A DNA stretch of 64,000 nt from Anisodus tanguticus (GCA_034509755.1 CM067555.1:44970255-45034254); one strand, 5' to 3'; positions 25,201 through 34,807 are shown, counted from the stretch's first letter. Numbers and translations are program-made. Notes: generated from the sequence alone by a model not told the origin.

Positions 25201-28200
25201 TTTTAAAGGTGCAGGTATAAAGGATTAAAGAAAGATGGAACCTAAAACTTGTTAGGAGTTACAAAAACTTAATCACCAATCCACAACTACTCTTGTCATC
25301 AAAGCAATATAAAATAAAATATGATACCAGAAGACATTGGTAAACCATCTTTTTTTCAGAGCACAAAAGGGGTCCAGTTAAAAGTGTCCTTATAAGTATC
25401 AATTTGCAGAATGTGCAATTGCTTTTTACCTGTAAGAGTTGGTTTAGAATAAGTGGTCCAATGAACTGGGAAGCATCATTGCCAATCTACATGTGGAAAT
25501 AAACAACAAACGGTTACAAATTATTTCAACTAAATACTCAGGAAGCAAGAAAACAAACGCTACGTCAACATCTCTTCAGTGTGCCTTATAGTTCATCCAG
25601 TAGATAATATACAAAATTTGTAGGACAACATATGCCTACTCTTTGGTGTTTACAAAGTCATTTTAACTAAAAACACATAACTTTTATACACGTTCTTCAG
25701 AAAGCTAAAAGTTATGTAAGGTAAAACAGAGAAGGGAAAAAAGAAATGTGTAGATTTAGAACTATGAAAGTGTACATTCTCAAAAAAAAGAACTATGAAA
25801 GTGTACTGCATACACAAAATTATACAAGTGTGCACATTTGTTTTTTATAAGGTAAATAATTTTATTGACAATTGGGGAAATATACAAGTGTGCACATGAA
25901 TGTGTGTCTCTATATCTCTATGTCATTGATGCGAGCAATGTAAACTTATACATAAAATTATAAGCTTTCTGTACTGAAATTTGAATCAAGAAATTAATTA
26001 GATATGATGCACGAAAATATTTTTCTACACTTGTTTCTCCATTTATGTTTTCACAAGGTATTCTGCATGTCATTTTGTGAATATACTCCTCAACAAAATG
26101 GATTTAATAAATGAAAATAAGTATTTGATCGAGATAGGAATTATTTTCCTTCTTTTTAAAATTACTTGTAAACACTATCTAATCCCAACAAGCTTGAGGG
26201 GATAATTAGGTAATTCGTTGCCAGAACTACTTCTTTCTCTTTTCTTGACACACAATTTCACATCAATTCTCTACAACATTAACTGCGACTCAGCTTCCAA
26301 CTAGTTTGGAGGCTGCTATAGAATCTTCTGTATCCATTTGGCTCCATTGAGCACGCTTCATTTTACTACTTAAAAGTCACATCAATTCTTTACGGGATAC
26401 AGATGTGTCAACTTCCCATCTGAGGTAGAACCCAAGAAAGAAGAGTGTTTGACAGACTACTCCTAAAAGGTGGCAAAAATCCAAATTGTCATAAATATCT
26501 ACAAGTACCATCATGTACCCCCCCCCCCCCCGTCTCTTAGACCCTGTGACTTCTGCAGGTAATTTCAGAAAGCATACCTAATGGCATTCTGCTTCAAACA
26601 TAGTGTACTTGATGTACTTCTGGACATCAGTTGGCATTGACGATCAAAAGGCACAGTTACTAATACATAAGCATAAGCCAATATTCAAACATGCAACACA
26701 CTCTAGACTTCAATGTAATAACGAGAAGATTCAGATGTGGTTCCAGAAGTGAGCCTAATAAGTCCAAAGATCAAGCTTGTCCACTTCGTTAAACTTGTAA
26801 CATAAAATTACAGTTCAAGCAGACAAGCATAGAGCTTTTACGTGATGCATGCTGATTATATTCTCTGACTAAATTCGAGAAGTATTAACAACCAGACAAG
26901 ATGTAACAGGAGAAATCAAGTACCTTCCAAAAGCCTCCCCACCAAAACCTGCAAAAGTTGGAAGATGGCAAAATGTTTAGTAACATAAAGTATCAACTGA
27001 TCGAGCAATATATATCTTGGTATATAAGAAAAATCACCAAACCAGAAGCATGAAACATTAGAAAACATCTTTACCTTCCTCCAAGACTACGATTTAAGGC
27101 TCTTAAAAGCCATGGTTTAGGTCTTTGAGACTCCTCTGCCCAACTCTTTTGAAACCTAAATAATTTATGAGAATGTTAATATATCTGCTTCACCAAATTC
27201 ACTTTGACTTCTTTTCCCAATAAGTTAGTCACCTCTTGGGATTTAATAAACCTTAAATGATGAAAGAAGAAAGAAGGGAGCACCCTTACGAGTTGTTTAG
27301 AGTTTCAGTTCGATCCCAAGTATCCAGTTTCCACACATCCTTATCTGTTAATGGTCTTTTATAACCAAGTTCCATAAGAGGATTCATCCATGAAAAAATA
27401 ATTTCTGCATAAGAAAGTGAGTGGCAAATATTAGGTCCCTTGTAGCTGCATGCTGATATAGAAAGGGAAAATTGATTACAGATATGCTATTCATTTATTC
27501 CTGTTTCTCCTAAGCAAGTTATTCATAAGCACTTATCTTTCATAAATAAGTTAAGGTAATTGCATTCCCATTTGTTAATAAAATTATTTACCTTATCAAA
27601 AAGAAATGTTAAGGTAATTGCATTAATAGGCACACCAAGACGGAACCAACAGCTTTATAATACACTAATTTAGCTGTAAGCTTCAAAAACGAATCTAACT
27701 ATTATAAGCAGAACTCTTCACACTCAATGGAGAATTGTCGACAGCTTTAGAACCTTGTCTACTCTTTCCTTTCCGATTAATCATTAAAGGCAAAGAGGGG
27801 GTCTACTTTACATGTTTCCTTACTTCTATCTTCTTCAACCTCCGGTTACCAGAGTATTGTATAGTTTCGGTGTAACCATAAGAAAAAAGAAAAATCTATA
27901 GTTCATTTGTACATCGACAGTACAAAAGCAAATACTCTACATCTTCATAACGATTTTATACATAAAGTGTGCCAGCTCGCAACAATCCTCTTCTACCTTA
28001 GATTGATGTGACGGCTGCATTCTAGGCAGCCTGTTCCAAAAAGACACCTCCTTTGGGCCCTGTGTTTTGCAGATGGAATTCCATATACATCTTTGGTGAC
28101 CTCCATTGAAAGGCATGCATAAAACATATTTGACTGTGAATCTTCCTCTTAGACCTTTTCCCTAGCATACTCTTCTTTCCAATCACGAAGTGTGTGACTT

Positions 28201-31200
28201 CACATTTTCATGGAGAAGTCTACAAGTACCAGTTCCACATCTTGATGATATCTTCTTTAAATCCAGAATCGTCTCCAAGGTTTTACTAAAATCAGATTAG
28301 CTACCAATTTGAGTCTCCTTTTTTTTTAGGGAGCAGAGTAGACAAAGAATTAAGCAAACCAAATGATTGTTCTAGAATAGCTATTCCTCACAATTGCTCC
28401 CTGTGATGCAGCAGAGCCATGGCAATTAGGATATCAAGATGCAACACCTATTATGCAAGCAATCACATAGATCCAAGGGCACAAATCTTTGAGGGACGAA
28501 CATCCAAATTACGGACATCGAACCAATGCGAATACGGTTACCATTCCCACTTCAAAGTCAATGAATTTGAGAAGATACTACAAAATGATATGATTCTCTA
28601 CAAACTCCACCCAATCATCTATACAACTAGGAACTTTATGTTCACACCAAAAGAAAATAAGGGAACGGAGACTACTCCTTAACTGAGAGAAACTTGACTC
28701 TACCCCTTCAAAAGCTCGCGTATTTCTCTCTTTCCAAACTACCCATATTAGAGCAAGTGGGACCACATTCCAATCCCTTCATCTTCTCTTCTTTCTCCCG
28801 CTCTTCTGAACATCAATTATTTCACAGTTTTTGGCATTGTCCAAGGAGTGCCAAACCACCTAAACATATCCAACCATAACCTCATGGTTAGCCCGCAATA
28901 TAAGAGAAGATGATCCACATACTCGCCCGCCTCTTTACACATATAACACCAACTGACGCAGACAACCTTCAGTTTTCTGAGATTTTCCGCTATCAAAATC
29001 ACCCCTCTAGTAGCTAGCCAAGTGAAAAAACACACCTTTCTCGGCACCCTTAGGATCCATATTGCATTACATGGGAAAACCATCTCTTCTCTAACCAAGA
29101 TTTTCTCGTAGAAGGATTTCACAGAGAACATTCCATTATTTCCCGGACCCCACCTCCAAACATCGAAATTATCAACCGGATTGACTTGCCTATGTAGCAA
29201 GGCTAGCAATCTCTCAAACTCAACCACTTAAAAAATCTTGAAAATCTCTTCTAAATATCAAGTCCCAGAAAGTTTCTCCGCCTTGTGTACCCCGAATTGA
29301 CAAGTCTCTTTGGCAAGTTATTCTATACAAACTTTGAAATTCACCTTTCAATAAAAAGTCCACACACCAACTATGTCCCCAAAAACACTCTCCTCCTATC
29401 TCCGACCTTGAATGAGATATTTTCCCAAATATGATCCTAGCCCTTCATTATGTTCCTCCACAGACCACAACTGAAAGGCAAATTAGGGTCCTTTTGGCCA
29501 CTGTTGTTAAGAAAGGATGGGGCATTTTCCAACTGGATGTAAACAATGATTTTCTCCATGGAGATTTGCATGAAGAAGTGTACATGGCATTAACCCCAGG
29601 CACTATCACCGCCCCCTCCACAAATCTTATACCTCCACTCGGAACCTCCAAAGCCACTTGCCCAGTAAAGCTTTATTAAAGACCTTCAAAACTTTAATTC
29701 CAAGACCTCCCCATTTTTAGGAGAAGTGACAGTCTCCCACCGCACCAAGTGATATTTTCTTGTTCCATCCGCCGCATCCCAAAGGAACCAGGAAGGCCAT
29801 ACTAAGAAAAGTTCCCCATATAAGTGGAACTTTGATGCCCTAGGAATCAACTTTGGACAAAATTAATACTTCAACTTTTGATGAACACGGTTTGTTGGCA
29901 CCATAGGCATGGATTTGACACACCGACTTTCCCTTATGCAAGAACTATTACTTGAAGGTCTCTCCTCAACCAATCTGGAATTCTAGAAGTGCTAGAATGC
30001 TCCCAATTTACTTTATTTATCCTTTTAAGTGTCTCCTTCCTCCAACTTGTTCACCATCCCTTGTCTATGCCAATCTTACATCCAAGTCTTCTATACATCG
30101 AAGCTAAAGTTATGTCAAATATGAATTGTGACCTCATCCATTTCAAAAAAAATTGACATCTATGTATAATGAGACTGCCTAATTGGGAGCTAATAAGATA
30201 TTTGTCGTCTCTCATACAATCACACCAAACACTTATATGGAACTCGTCATACCTCCACTGCCCAAGAAACAAGAAATGAAGAGATCAAAGTAGGTGGATG
30301 CAAGTGCACTGAAGTTCATAGGTGGACAAACATATCCATAGACAGACACCACATTACTAGACAAATTTTATTTTTCTTATATGATAATGCATCAATAATC
30401 TGGTCAAGTACTCAAGTTCCTAGGATCTGTCCCCCAGTTGGGAAGTACCTGAATTCCATATCAGCAGTAATTTGTGCTCATGTCACAATCAAACTAATGA
30501 AGGGATGTCAAAACCTAAATTATTAAGTGCTTGAGAAATTTATAGTCACATACTGGAAAATATGCTGCCATGCCTCTCAGGACAAATCTGCTCTGCTTCA
30601 GGAAGTTCTTCATATGCAGTGTTGTCGAAAGATTCACTTCGAAGTGGAGAGTAGCCCGGATAAGGATCCATATCAGGAATATAAAACAGCAGCAGCAATC
30701 CAAACAATACCTACACAATAGAAACAATAAGATTGGACTTAATTTGATTCTTTACTTAAAACCATGGGATCCAATAACATAAGTCAATTGATTCCCTCAT
30801 AAGAATGCACCCTTAACTTCAAAAGTAAAAATTGTCAATCAAATATTGCGTCAATCCCATGCTTTAAGAAATATTAAGATGTCTTCCTAATGAAAGGTCG
30901 AATTATTTAAATAACTGTTTAGCCTCAGGGATAGACACAGCGCACTCCAAAAATGCTCTCAAGTTTGCAAACTTCATTTGGCTCATCCTTCAACATATTT
31001 TGAGCCAGGATTGTATAAAGAAAATTCAAATTCTGGGCTTCAATTCAGTGGCATCGTTCTGTGGAGTCTTGGTAGTTTCAAACATACCGTTCGAATTGAT
31101 TGAGAACAATTTTTTGCAGTTTAATGACAACTATCAATTTATGTCAAAAGTCATGGAATGAATTCTTCTAAAACAGTCTCATTAGAATTGGTAACTACGC

Positions 31201-34200
31201 AATTCCTGCATGGTTTAGTAAAATGTTGGCAATGCTAATAAAAAATAACAATGAAGGCTGACTGGTCAACATTTACCCCATGAAATCTAATATTCCCTCC
31301 GTTTCATTTTATGTCTTAGTTTGACTAGTCACGAAGTTTAAAAATGTAAGAAAACTTTTGAATCTTGTGATCTTAAACGAAAGGTGTGTATAACGTACCA
31401 AAAATACCCTTTAAATCTTGTGGTCTTAAACATACAATGGCATTCATATAAGGGAGTGTCATCAAGGGTAAGATGGAAATGTAGGAATAAGGACTTACAA
31501 AAAATAGAAATGGGGCATTCCTTTTGAAACATAGTTAAAAGAAAAGTAAGATGTATAAATTAAAACGGCAGGTTGCAATAACAATTTTAAATTTGGCACA
31601 TTGGACTTGACAATTTGTCTATGTAAGATGTATAGTTTGTGGAATTACACACTATTATAACATGAGTAGAATGTCTGCTACTCATTGCTTATAGCCAACT
31701 TTGTGAAATAAAAAACTTTACTTTCATAGTGCGGGACCTTCTTGGTAACTCAAAGGATTTTTATTGCCAGTCACATCTTTTGATTCCCTCGTGCTCCTGG
31801 TCCTATTTGATAAACTTGTGTTTTATTTCCCTTTTAAGCAAATTTATCACAAAGGAGTAGGAAACAAGAAATTTTTTAATTCTGAGGGAAAACGTGTAAC
31901 TGCTAATGTACTCAAAGATTCCAAATTTTCCTATTTCCGCAGTGATATACCAAAACCATTTACAAAAATGAAGTTTATTCATTATACTGCTGCTAGATGC
32001 TAGTTACTTTTAACTTCAAGAAAACCAGACAAGGACTAAACCCTGCCATTTTTAAGAATTCAGGAATATTTCATGAACTATAAACTCTTGAAGTTATAAA
32101 AGTTTCTCTGTTCCGGAACATTCCAGAAACATGAAATACAATGAAAACAGTGAACTGGAAGATAGAAATAAGTTAGATTAAGACTCCAATAAGGTAAACC
32201 AACTTTTACTCCACAGAGAACCTACAGCGAGTTCCAAACTTCAGTCTGATCATTAAGCTTATCCCTTGTTTTTATTCTAATGCTCAAGTCCTCTCGATTT
32301 TAGGTATGCGTTCTGAGGCCAATACCTGTCCTATTTCCTCAGTCAAGCTTTTATACTTTTTTGGCCTGTATATTGGGACACCAAGACAGCATATTTGCAT
32401 GATTTTACACCATCAAGCAAAGATTTTCAGGTAACAACTCTTGATAATCACATAATATAAACTCTAGAGCACATGAATGATGTAAAAGCAACAAACCTGG
32501 ACAGCAACCTCACTGATGTACAAATACAATATTGATCTGCACGAAAAGATAGACAGCTTTAATTAGCAAGGAAAAGAAAGACGTCAATGAGATTGTTCCA
32601 ACCTAGTATTTATATCTGTTCATATCAGAATCTTTGGAACTTAAACCTACAAAGAAAATATTGAACCCTGATACGCCACTTAAACATCAACCAGAAAAGG
32701 AAGGCATTAACCAGTGACATTGCTCAGTCTCCCACTATTGTTTTAGCTTGTTTCCATAAAGATCTTCATCATAAGTAGAGCAGCAATTTATTTTGAGGAC
32801 TTTTTCTTTTTTCTCTTTTCATTTTCCAGGAAGGAATTATTGTTGCCAAGCAGGGAAACCATCCTTAACTCACAATGAGGTTTTTGACTTACTTTTTATT
32901 CTTTCCCCTGTTCCTTTTTTTCCTTCTTTTTTCCCAACATTTGTTCTTTTTTGGTTGGTGTGAGGGGTTTCTGTGTGGGGTTGGGGATAAAATCATAACC
33001 CCTAAATGAGAAAATATGCTCATGGGGAATTCACAAGAGAGGGGCGGGGGTTGAGGAGGGGGGTTACAATCACAAAAGAAAAGTGGAATAATTACCACAG
33101 GATTTGGCAGTTTCAAGCACATCGAGTAAAACTACCCAAATGCTTACTGTCTATAACACCCATTATGCACTGGTAGCAAGACAACAACATCAAGTATGAG
33201 AATAACAAACCACACGCACACAAAAGCGTCATTCATTGAATCAGTTCTAGAACTATCTAAGGGGAAGAACAACTTACTCATTGTAGTACTCTCTCACAGT
33301 CAGGATAAGATTAAGCATCACTACATCCCCCACCAAACTGTATATTACTCCAAACCGAACAGACCACCTGGCCTCACGGATATATACCTTCGTCTCGAGA
33401 ACAGTCACCACCAGCATAGAGAACCAAGCAAGAACCTCGATAGTCAAGGAAATTATCTACATAAATGATAATATGACGAAAAGTTAGAAGTGGCATAACA
33501 TTATTTTGTTCTGTTAGAATTGAAAAAACTTGCTATTACTGGAATACAGTATGGTCTCAACTAGTTCTCTAAGAAACAACTTTCAGTATATATTACATCA
33601 TCATTTGGTCACCATTAAATGAAACAGGAGATCAACAATATGGCATAGTATCAAACATACCAGCACCCTTAGTTTAAGGATAACTGCAGACCAACTTACC
33701 TATATACAGATCATAAAAGAAGGAAAAGAAACTTATGCAAGAAAGATCAAAAGAAAAAATATCCTCCAGAAATCTCAGCAAGTAGCAGCTATTTCATCAG
33801 ATACCTCGAACTGATACAGCAAGATTGGATAAGTTAGACGTACAATTTTCTTTTATCACACTTTTTATTTTTATTGATATGGTAAACCCCGCCCCCTACT
33901 CAGCAGCCAAACAGTGTCTTTTTAAACTTTGTTTCCATGGCAACACGAATCGCAAGTCATGGTTGGAGGTGAAGGGCCATATCTGTACTCAAAACTTATA
34001 TTTCTGTATATGTCCTCTGATATAGAATCTATTTATCTAGATATTGGCATACTAAACTCATAAACTTCAAGGAACTTTAACATCCTTAGTATGCAATTCC
34101 AAATTATTAGCTTTACAAGCTGCATATGTAAGCTAAGTGCTAAAAAAATGGATCTTGTGCCTAACTCAACCCCAAAAGCTAGCTCATGAGGTGAGGAATG

Positions 34201-34807
34201 TCCAAGACCATATAAGGAGACAAATAAGTCATCCCTCCACCAATGTGCGACACTTAACATCCCCAGCACGCCTAGGCCTGCCAACTAGAGCATGAACAAC
34301 ATAACCCCAATATTGGGACAACAATAACATGGATGGGCCTGACACTAATATCATGTCAAGAAAATATACCTTATGTCTCACTCAATTCAAAAACTAGATC
34401 ATGAGGTGAGGAATTTCCAAAACTATATAAAGAGACAACAACACTAACACACAATATCATAGAAAGAGTCCTACCTCATACGGGGCAAGACCAGGCTGGC
34501 CATCTACATTCAAGGCCGACATTCCCGTGACCAATCTAAACAAGGGCTCAGCAGTGCAATAAGCAGCCAAAAGACCCAGCATGTAGTTATAGTAATTTGA
34601 CCTCAATTGGAACCTTTGGACTGAGAGATCTTTCGTCATTTTCCATACTCGGTTTAAGCACAAGGCCAAAAGGACTAGATGAGAAACAGAGATAACCAGG
34701 GTGTTTGTTCCACAAGGAGTATAAGCTCCAAAGGCATTTTCGACAGCCTTTGACCACACACCATTTGCCACTGGCTGGCAATACCAATCCAATGGCTTGA
34801 AAGCCAT
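1..34807 (-). CDS. ABCC1: ABCC1-type (MRP) ABC transporter, spliced, 3' end outside window
   Basis: A full-size ABCC transporter of the plant tonoplast type. Family members use ATP to move glutathione conjugates, phytochelatin-metal complexes, folates or anthocyanins into the vacuole. Coding exons, 5' to 3' on the minus strand: 34807-34475, 33456-33278, 32536-32497, 30710-30554, 27404-27290, 27155-27075, 26948-26924, 25486-25430, 24404-24339, 23811-23737, 22862-22755, 20686-20552, 19297-19191, 19103-19010, 18555-18388, 17430-17290, 9390-9190, 9078-8980, 8838-8686, 8512-8139, 1247-1067, 902-579, 92-1. They total about 3305 nt (about 1101 codons) with no stop or frameshift; relatives are about 1620 aa, so roughly a third is missing beyond base 1. 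Introns are GT-AG except one GC-AG. Walker A reads GGTGEGKTS, and several stretches recall Arabidopsis ABCC1 more than ABCC2. The ABCC1/2 choice rests on recalled family features, not an alignment. Confidence 0.93.
1459..1599 (+). repeat. 5' LTR of the short-LTR copia element
   Basis: The first base is G where the 3' copy has T, so the usual TG start is mutated here; the end is CA. It contains a TATA box (TATAAATAG) near 1530. Compared with the 3' LTR it has roughly eight substitutions plus small indels, including an extra 'aggaat'-like duplication near its start. Confidence 0.88.
3746..3879 (+). repeat. 3' LTR of the short-LTR copia element
   Basis: A TG...CA terminated 134-bp repeat. It begins TGTTAGAATAGG and ends TTTCCCACA, followed at once by the second GGATC target-duplication copy. 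Confidence 0.9.
4150..6740 (-). mobile_element. RTE-type non-LTR retrotransposon (LINE), degenerate
   Basis: The reading direction is minus. From high to low coordinates it shows: an apurinic endonuclease start (6720-6271: SWNIGTLTGK, CVQETKWVG, ISAYAS); a linker (6191-5970); reverse transcriptase (5684-5124: LYKNKGDIQSCNNYR, ENQFGFMPGHSTTKSIHL, FIDLEKTYDKVPRE) with the FADD catalytic box at about 5090; and the C-terminal domain (4795-4526: RPTMLYGGECWPVKTSH, RWMCGHTRRD, RLRWFGHV). The ORF end (LTEDMTLDRG) is near 4390-4337. The endonuclease is shortened by an internal deletion near 6295, and frameshifts and stops separate the blocks. The stretch below 4337 matches the tail seen at 35525-35860. 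Exact ends were not resolved. Confidence 0.85.
6741..7349. other. Intronic stretch with GTTCAC repeats and a purine-rich tract
   Basis: No gene is evident. Between 6950 and 7060 the motif TGTTCACCAC or close variants recurs (CATTGTTCACTGCCGG, CTGTTCACCACGGG, CTGTTCACCACAGG). From 7085 to 7320 the plus strand is strongly purine-rich (GAGAAGAAGAGGAG..., GGGGAGAGGAGAG). It may be the 5' leader of the adjacent LINE or separate debris. Confidence 0.3.
7350..7641 (+). mobile_element. Processed (LINE-mobilised) insertion with 18-bp target duplication
   Basis: The direct repeats AATACAACTACTAgATTA (7350-7367) and AATACAACTACTAtATTA (7624-7641) differ at one base and flank a 256-bp insert. The insert ends in an A-run just before the second copy. 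This is the signature of target-primed reverse transcription. The insert looks like the 3' end of an mRNA: a short open stretch ending at a TAG at 7510-7512 and then an AT-rich untranslated region. The source transcript was not recognised. It could also be an unknown SINE, but no tRNA-like box was found. Confidence 0.65.
7910..8000 (-). repeat. tRNA-derived SINE fragment
   Basis: Read on the minus strand, this contains the widespread Solanaceae SINE 3' region: ACCCTTGTGGTCCGGCC, then a CCGCGCATAGCGGGAGC-like segment, then CTTAGTGAAGCGGGCTGCC, with a T-run tail. Only the 3' part remains; the tRNA-like head is missing. Related scraps lie at 36050-36095 and 50430-50478. Confidence 0.6.
8044..8080. 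repeat. Compound microsatellite (CTAT)n(AC)n
   Basis: About five tetranucleotide CTAT units run directly into about seven AC units, inside an ABCC intron about 60 bp from exon 20. It is likely to be length-polymorphic. Confidence 0.85.
8139..9390 (-). CDS. ABCC1: ABCC coding exons 17-20 (nucleotide-binding domain 1)
   Basis: Exons 9390-9190, 9078-8980, 8838-8686 and 8512-8139 carry the complete NBD1. Motifs in order: Walker A GGTGEGKTS, Q-loop region AYVPQVSWIFNAT, ABC signature NISGGQKQRVSMARA, and Walker B with D-loop VCIFDDPLSALDADV. The last exon continues through RVLVTNQLHFLSQVDKI into a charged linker rich in E, D and K, ending EERETGVVSWNVLM just before TMD2. All catalytic motifs look intact. 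The upstream intron (9391-17289) is the 7.9-kb one containing the duplicated segment. Confidence 0.94.
9489..11995. repeat. Duplicated intronic segment, copy 1
   Basis: This segment of the ABCC intron recurs at 14229-16810 in the same orientation with an offset of about 4740 bp. By eye the two differ by only about 2%, mostly single bases and 1-2 bp indels. Copy 1 lacks about 75 bp that copy 2 has at 16078-16152, just after the long-TIR element. It carries no coding exon. At its right edge the sequence TCTCTTCCAAGGAGCTAC (near 11953 and again near 11986) is repeated immediately before the gypsy LTR piece begins. Confidence 0.9.
10042..11331. mobile_element. Long-TIR Mutator-like element (possible Pack-MULE), copy 1
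   Basis: The ends are long inverted repeats of 100 bp or more, starting AAATGGCCAAATGC and including TTTAAAATGAAATATTTT. They are related over about 110 bp and then fade into AT-rich sequence. The 1.3-kb interior has no transposase but contains GC-richer, exon-like blocks (about 10300-10620 and 10830-11050) with short minus-strand open frames. That is the pattern of Mutator-like elements that pick up gene fragments. No convincing 9-bp target duplication is visible on either copy, so the superfamily assignment is tentative. Confidence 0.6.
12004..13264 (+). mobile_element. 3' part of a Ty3/gypsy LTR
   Basis: This matches 38588-39738 closely and extends past it to a plausible LTR end (GGGGTGTAACA, 13254-13264). 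It contains the GACGGTCCGTCA-type motifs (12960-13070) typical of Solanaceae gypsy LTRs. The left part of the LTR is absent; it is joined directly to duplicated segment copy 1. Short open frames here are by-products of LTR sequence. Confidence 0.75.
13600..14150 (-). mobile_element. L1-type LINE fragment (zf-RVT domain)
   Basis: The minus-strand frame 14032-13613 encodes HHRLPTTDRLAKWGM, then CKLCHKQLESRDHLFLHC, ending before a stop. This is the cysteine/histidine zf-RVT domain found at the C-terminus of plant L1-type LINE proteins. Upstream of it the frame is broken. It lies between the gypsy LTR piece and duplicated segment copy 2. Confidence 0.75.
14229..16810. repeat. Duplicated intronic segment, copy 2
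   Basis: The second copy of the 9489-11995 segment. Homology starts at ATTAGACAGGAACAG and stops after CACGTACTAGA near 16807. Just before its start, at 14207-14228, lies an extra copy of CTTCACAAATAGAAACTTCTA, a sequence that belongs about 110 bp inside the segment (14317-14338). A short internal piece was therefore copied to the junction. Confidence 0.9.
14780..16078. mobile_element. Long-TIR Mutator-like element (possible Pack-MULE), copy 2
   Basis: It sits at the same relative position inside duplicated segment copy 2 and is nearly identical to copy 1. It was therefore multiplied by the segment duplication, not by transposition. Both inverted ends are present. It differs by a few substitutions and a six-base gain in the GGCAACGGC repeat near 15765. 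Confidence 0.6.
17290..20686 (-). CDS. ABCC1: ABCC coding exons 12-16 (second half of TMD1, lead-in to NBD1)
   Basis: Exons 20686-20552, 19297-19191, 19103-19010, 18555-18388 and 17430-17290. Recognisable pieces are QICQSLHTIWSAPLRI, LTKEGLQQTDKRIGLMNE, LLGGDLTPARAFTSLSLF and the NBD1 lead-in VVNANVSLKRLQELLL with NPPLEPG. At the 19191/19103 junction the frame reads VKSYAWENSFQ where family members usually have VKCYAWE, so a Cys is replaced by Ser. The donor after exon 15 is GTTCTC, a weak but GT-type site. Confidence 0.9.
17481..18387. other. ABCC intron, no gene seen
   Basis: AT-rich intron between coding exons 16 and 15. A plus-strand open frame (17481-18026) lies antisense to the gene. 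It has no recognisable domain, is lysine-rich from A-runs at its start, and I read it as chance. Confidence 0.6.
18770..18852. repeat. Palindromic MITE-like repeat (short form)
   Basis: An inverted repeat: ATGTTACTCGGACTCTCCAA at the left, and TTGAAGAGTCCGAGCAACAT at the right, around a short GGCACACACCCGG core. This is a common Solanaceae foldback type. A longer relative lies at 20192-20296. Confidence 0.7.
19480..20000 (+). mobile_element. 5'-truncated RTE LINE tail carrying a solo LTR
   Basis: The plus strand at about 19567-19629 encodes LTEDMTLDRRIWRSRIRVEG and a stop, the last residues of the RTE ORF (the minus-strand LINE at 4150-6740 ends with a variant). The following 3' untranslated region is interrupted at 19757-19893 by a 137-bp insertion and resumes with T-rich sequence including TTGTTGTTG. 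The left boundary is approximate. Confidence 0.75.
19757..19893. mobile_element. 137-bp solo LTR / TRIM insertion
   Basis: It begins TGTGACACCC and ends GGGCTGTTACA. It is flanked by perfect 5-bp repeats ACCTG (19752-19756 and 19894-19898). It contains GTGTCCCACTTCGG and a TATA-like GGGTATATAAG, which fits a miniature LTR. No internal region is present, so it is a solo LTR of a TRIM/SMART-type element or a complete miniature unit. Confidence 0.8.
20192..20296. repeat. Palindromic MITE-like repeat (long form)
   Basis: The outer arms CTATGTTGCTCAG and GTTGAGCAACATAG enclose inner arms around CTCCAAAAATGTTGCCG and ACCCGGTAGCATTTTTGAAGAG, with GGATCTGACACG near the centre. It is the same family as 18770-18852. 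Confidence 0.7.
20997..22754. other. ABCC intron with a probable gypsy remnant
   Basis: This is the upstream part of the intron between coding exons 11 and 12. I see no gene. The stretch about 21990-22200 (TACTAACGTCCC, TTGCCCGCAGGTTCAGATA) resembles a common Solanaceae gypsy region but is too degraded for firm assignment. The rest is AT-rich. Confidence 0.4.
22755..27404 (-). CDS. ABCC1: ABCC coding exons 5-11 (first half of TMD1)
   Basis: Exons 27404-27290, 27155-27075, 26948-26924, 25486-25430, 24404-24339, 23811-23737 and 22862-22755. They encode the elbow before TMD1 (FSWMNPLMELGYKRPL) and its first helices (GFWW, VYAFTIFIGV, CEAQYFQNVMRVG, then KITNLMTTD). The exons are unusually small; the 25-bp exon encodes FWWGGFWK plus one base of an Arg codon. 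The last exon ends CTTCAG followed by GCATGT, a GC donor. Introns hold mainly A/T-rich filler, homopolymer runs and LINE scraps. Confidence 0.9.
24025..24225 (-). repeat. LINE-like scrap sharing about 60 bp with 14147-14205
   Basis: AGGACTTTTAAGC.TGCCAATTTG-type sequence through GTTTCCACTGCAAAAGG is almost the same here (24157-24216) and at 14147-14205, next to the zf-RVT LINE fragment. Both are probably remnants of related LINE copies in two introns of one gene. A run of ten G residues lies at the left edge. Confidence 0.5.
26517..26531. repeat. Poly-C run
   Basis: About 15 consecutive C residues in an ABCC intron, a likely site of length variation or sequencing error. Confidence 0.8.
28318..30290 (-). 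mobile_element. L1-type LINE with embedded copia-derived filler
   Basis: Minus-strand reading. The zf-RVT domain is at 29227-28817 (WRWGPGNNGMFSVKSFYE, PRKVCFFTWLATRG, CYMCKEAGEYVDHLLLYC). The C-terminus is at 28766-28578 (IWVVWKERNTRAFEGV). Upstream reverse-transcriptase-like residues are at about 29830-29650 (KYHLVRWETV, NKALLGKWLW). The low-coordinate end has a T9 run at 28318-28328, which is the poly-A tail on the minus strand. Frameshifts and a foreign segment (29440-29600) make it inactive. The 5' limit near 30290 is approximate. Confidence 0.8.
29440..29610 (+). mobile_element. Copia reverse-transcriptase snippet inside the LINE
   Basis: The plus strand encodes VKKGWGIFQLDVNNDFLHGD and then LHEEVYM, a conserved copia reverse-transcriptase segment. 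LINE sequence of the opposite orientation continues on both sides. No LTR or target duplication accompanies it, so it is filler and not a full insertion. Confidence 0.75.
30554..33456 (-). CDS. ABCC1: ABCC coding exons 2-4 (TMD0 end, L0 linker)
   Basis: Exons 33456-33278, 32536-32497 (only 40 bp) and 30710-30554. The first gives further TMD0 helices (EVLAWFSMLVVTVLETK). The second encodes YLYISEVAVQ. The third ends TMD0 and enters the cytosolic linker with the family motif DPYPGY followed by an acidic stretch and ICPERHGSIFS. Phases join cleanly: AATGA plus A gives a Glu codon, and TCCA plus AA gives a Lys codon. The intron between the last two (30711-32496) holds a MITE. The intron downstream of exon 4 (27405-30553) holds an L1-type LINE. 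Confidence 0.9.
31290..31575. mobile_element. Stowaway/mariner-type MITE
   Basis: It starts TTCCCTCCGTTTCATTTTAT and ends in a degenerate inverted copy (AAATTAAAACGGCAGG), about 285 bp in all. This is the very common 'CTCCCTCCGTTTCA' MITE of Solanaceae, in the ABCC intron 30711-32496. Confidence 0.65.
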
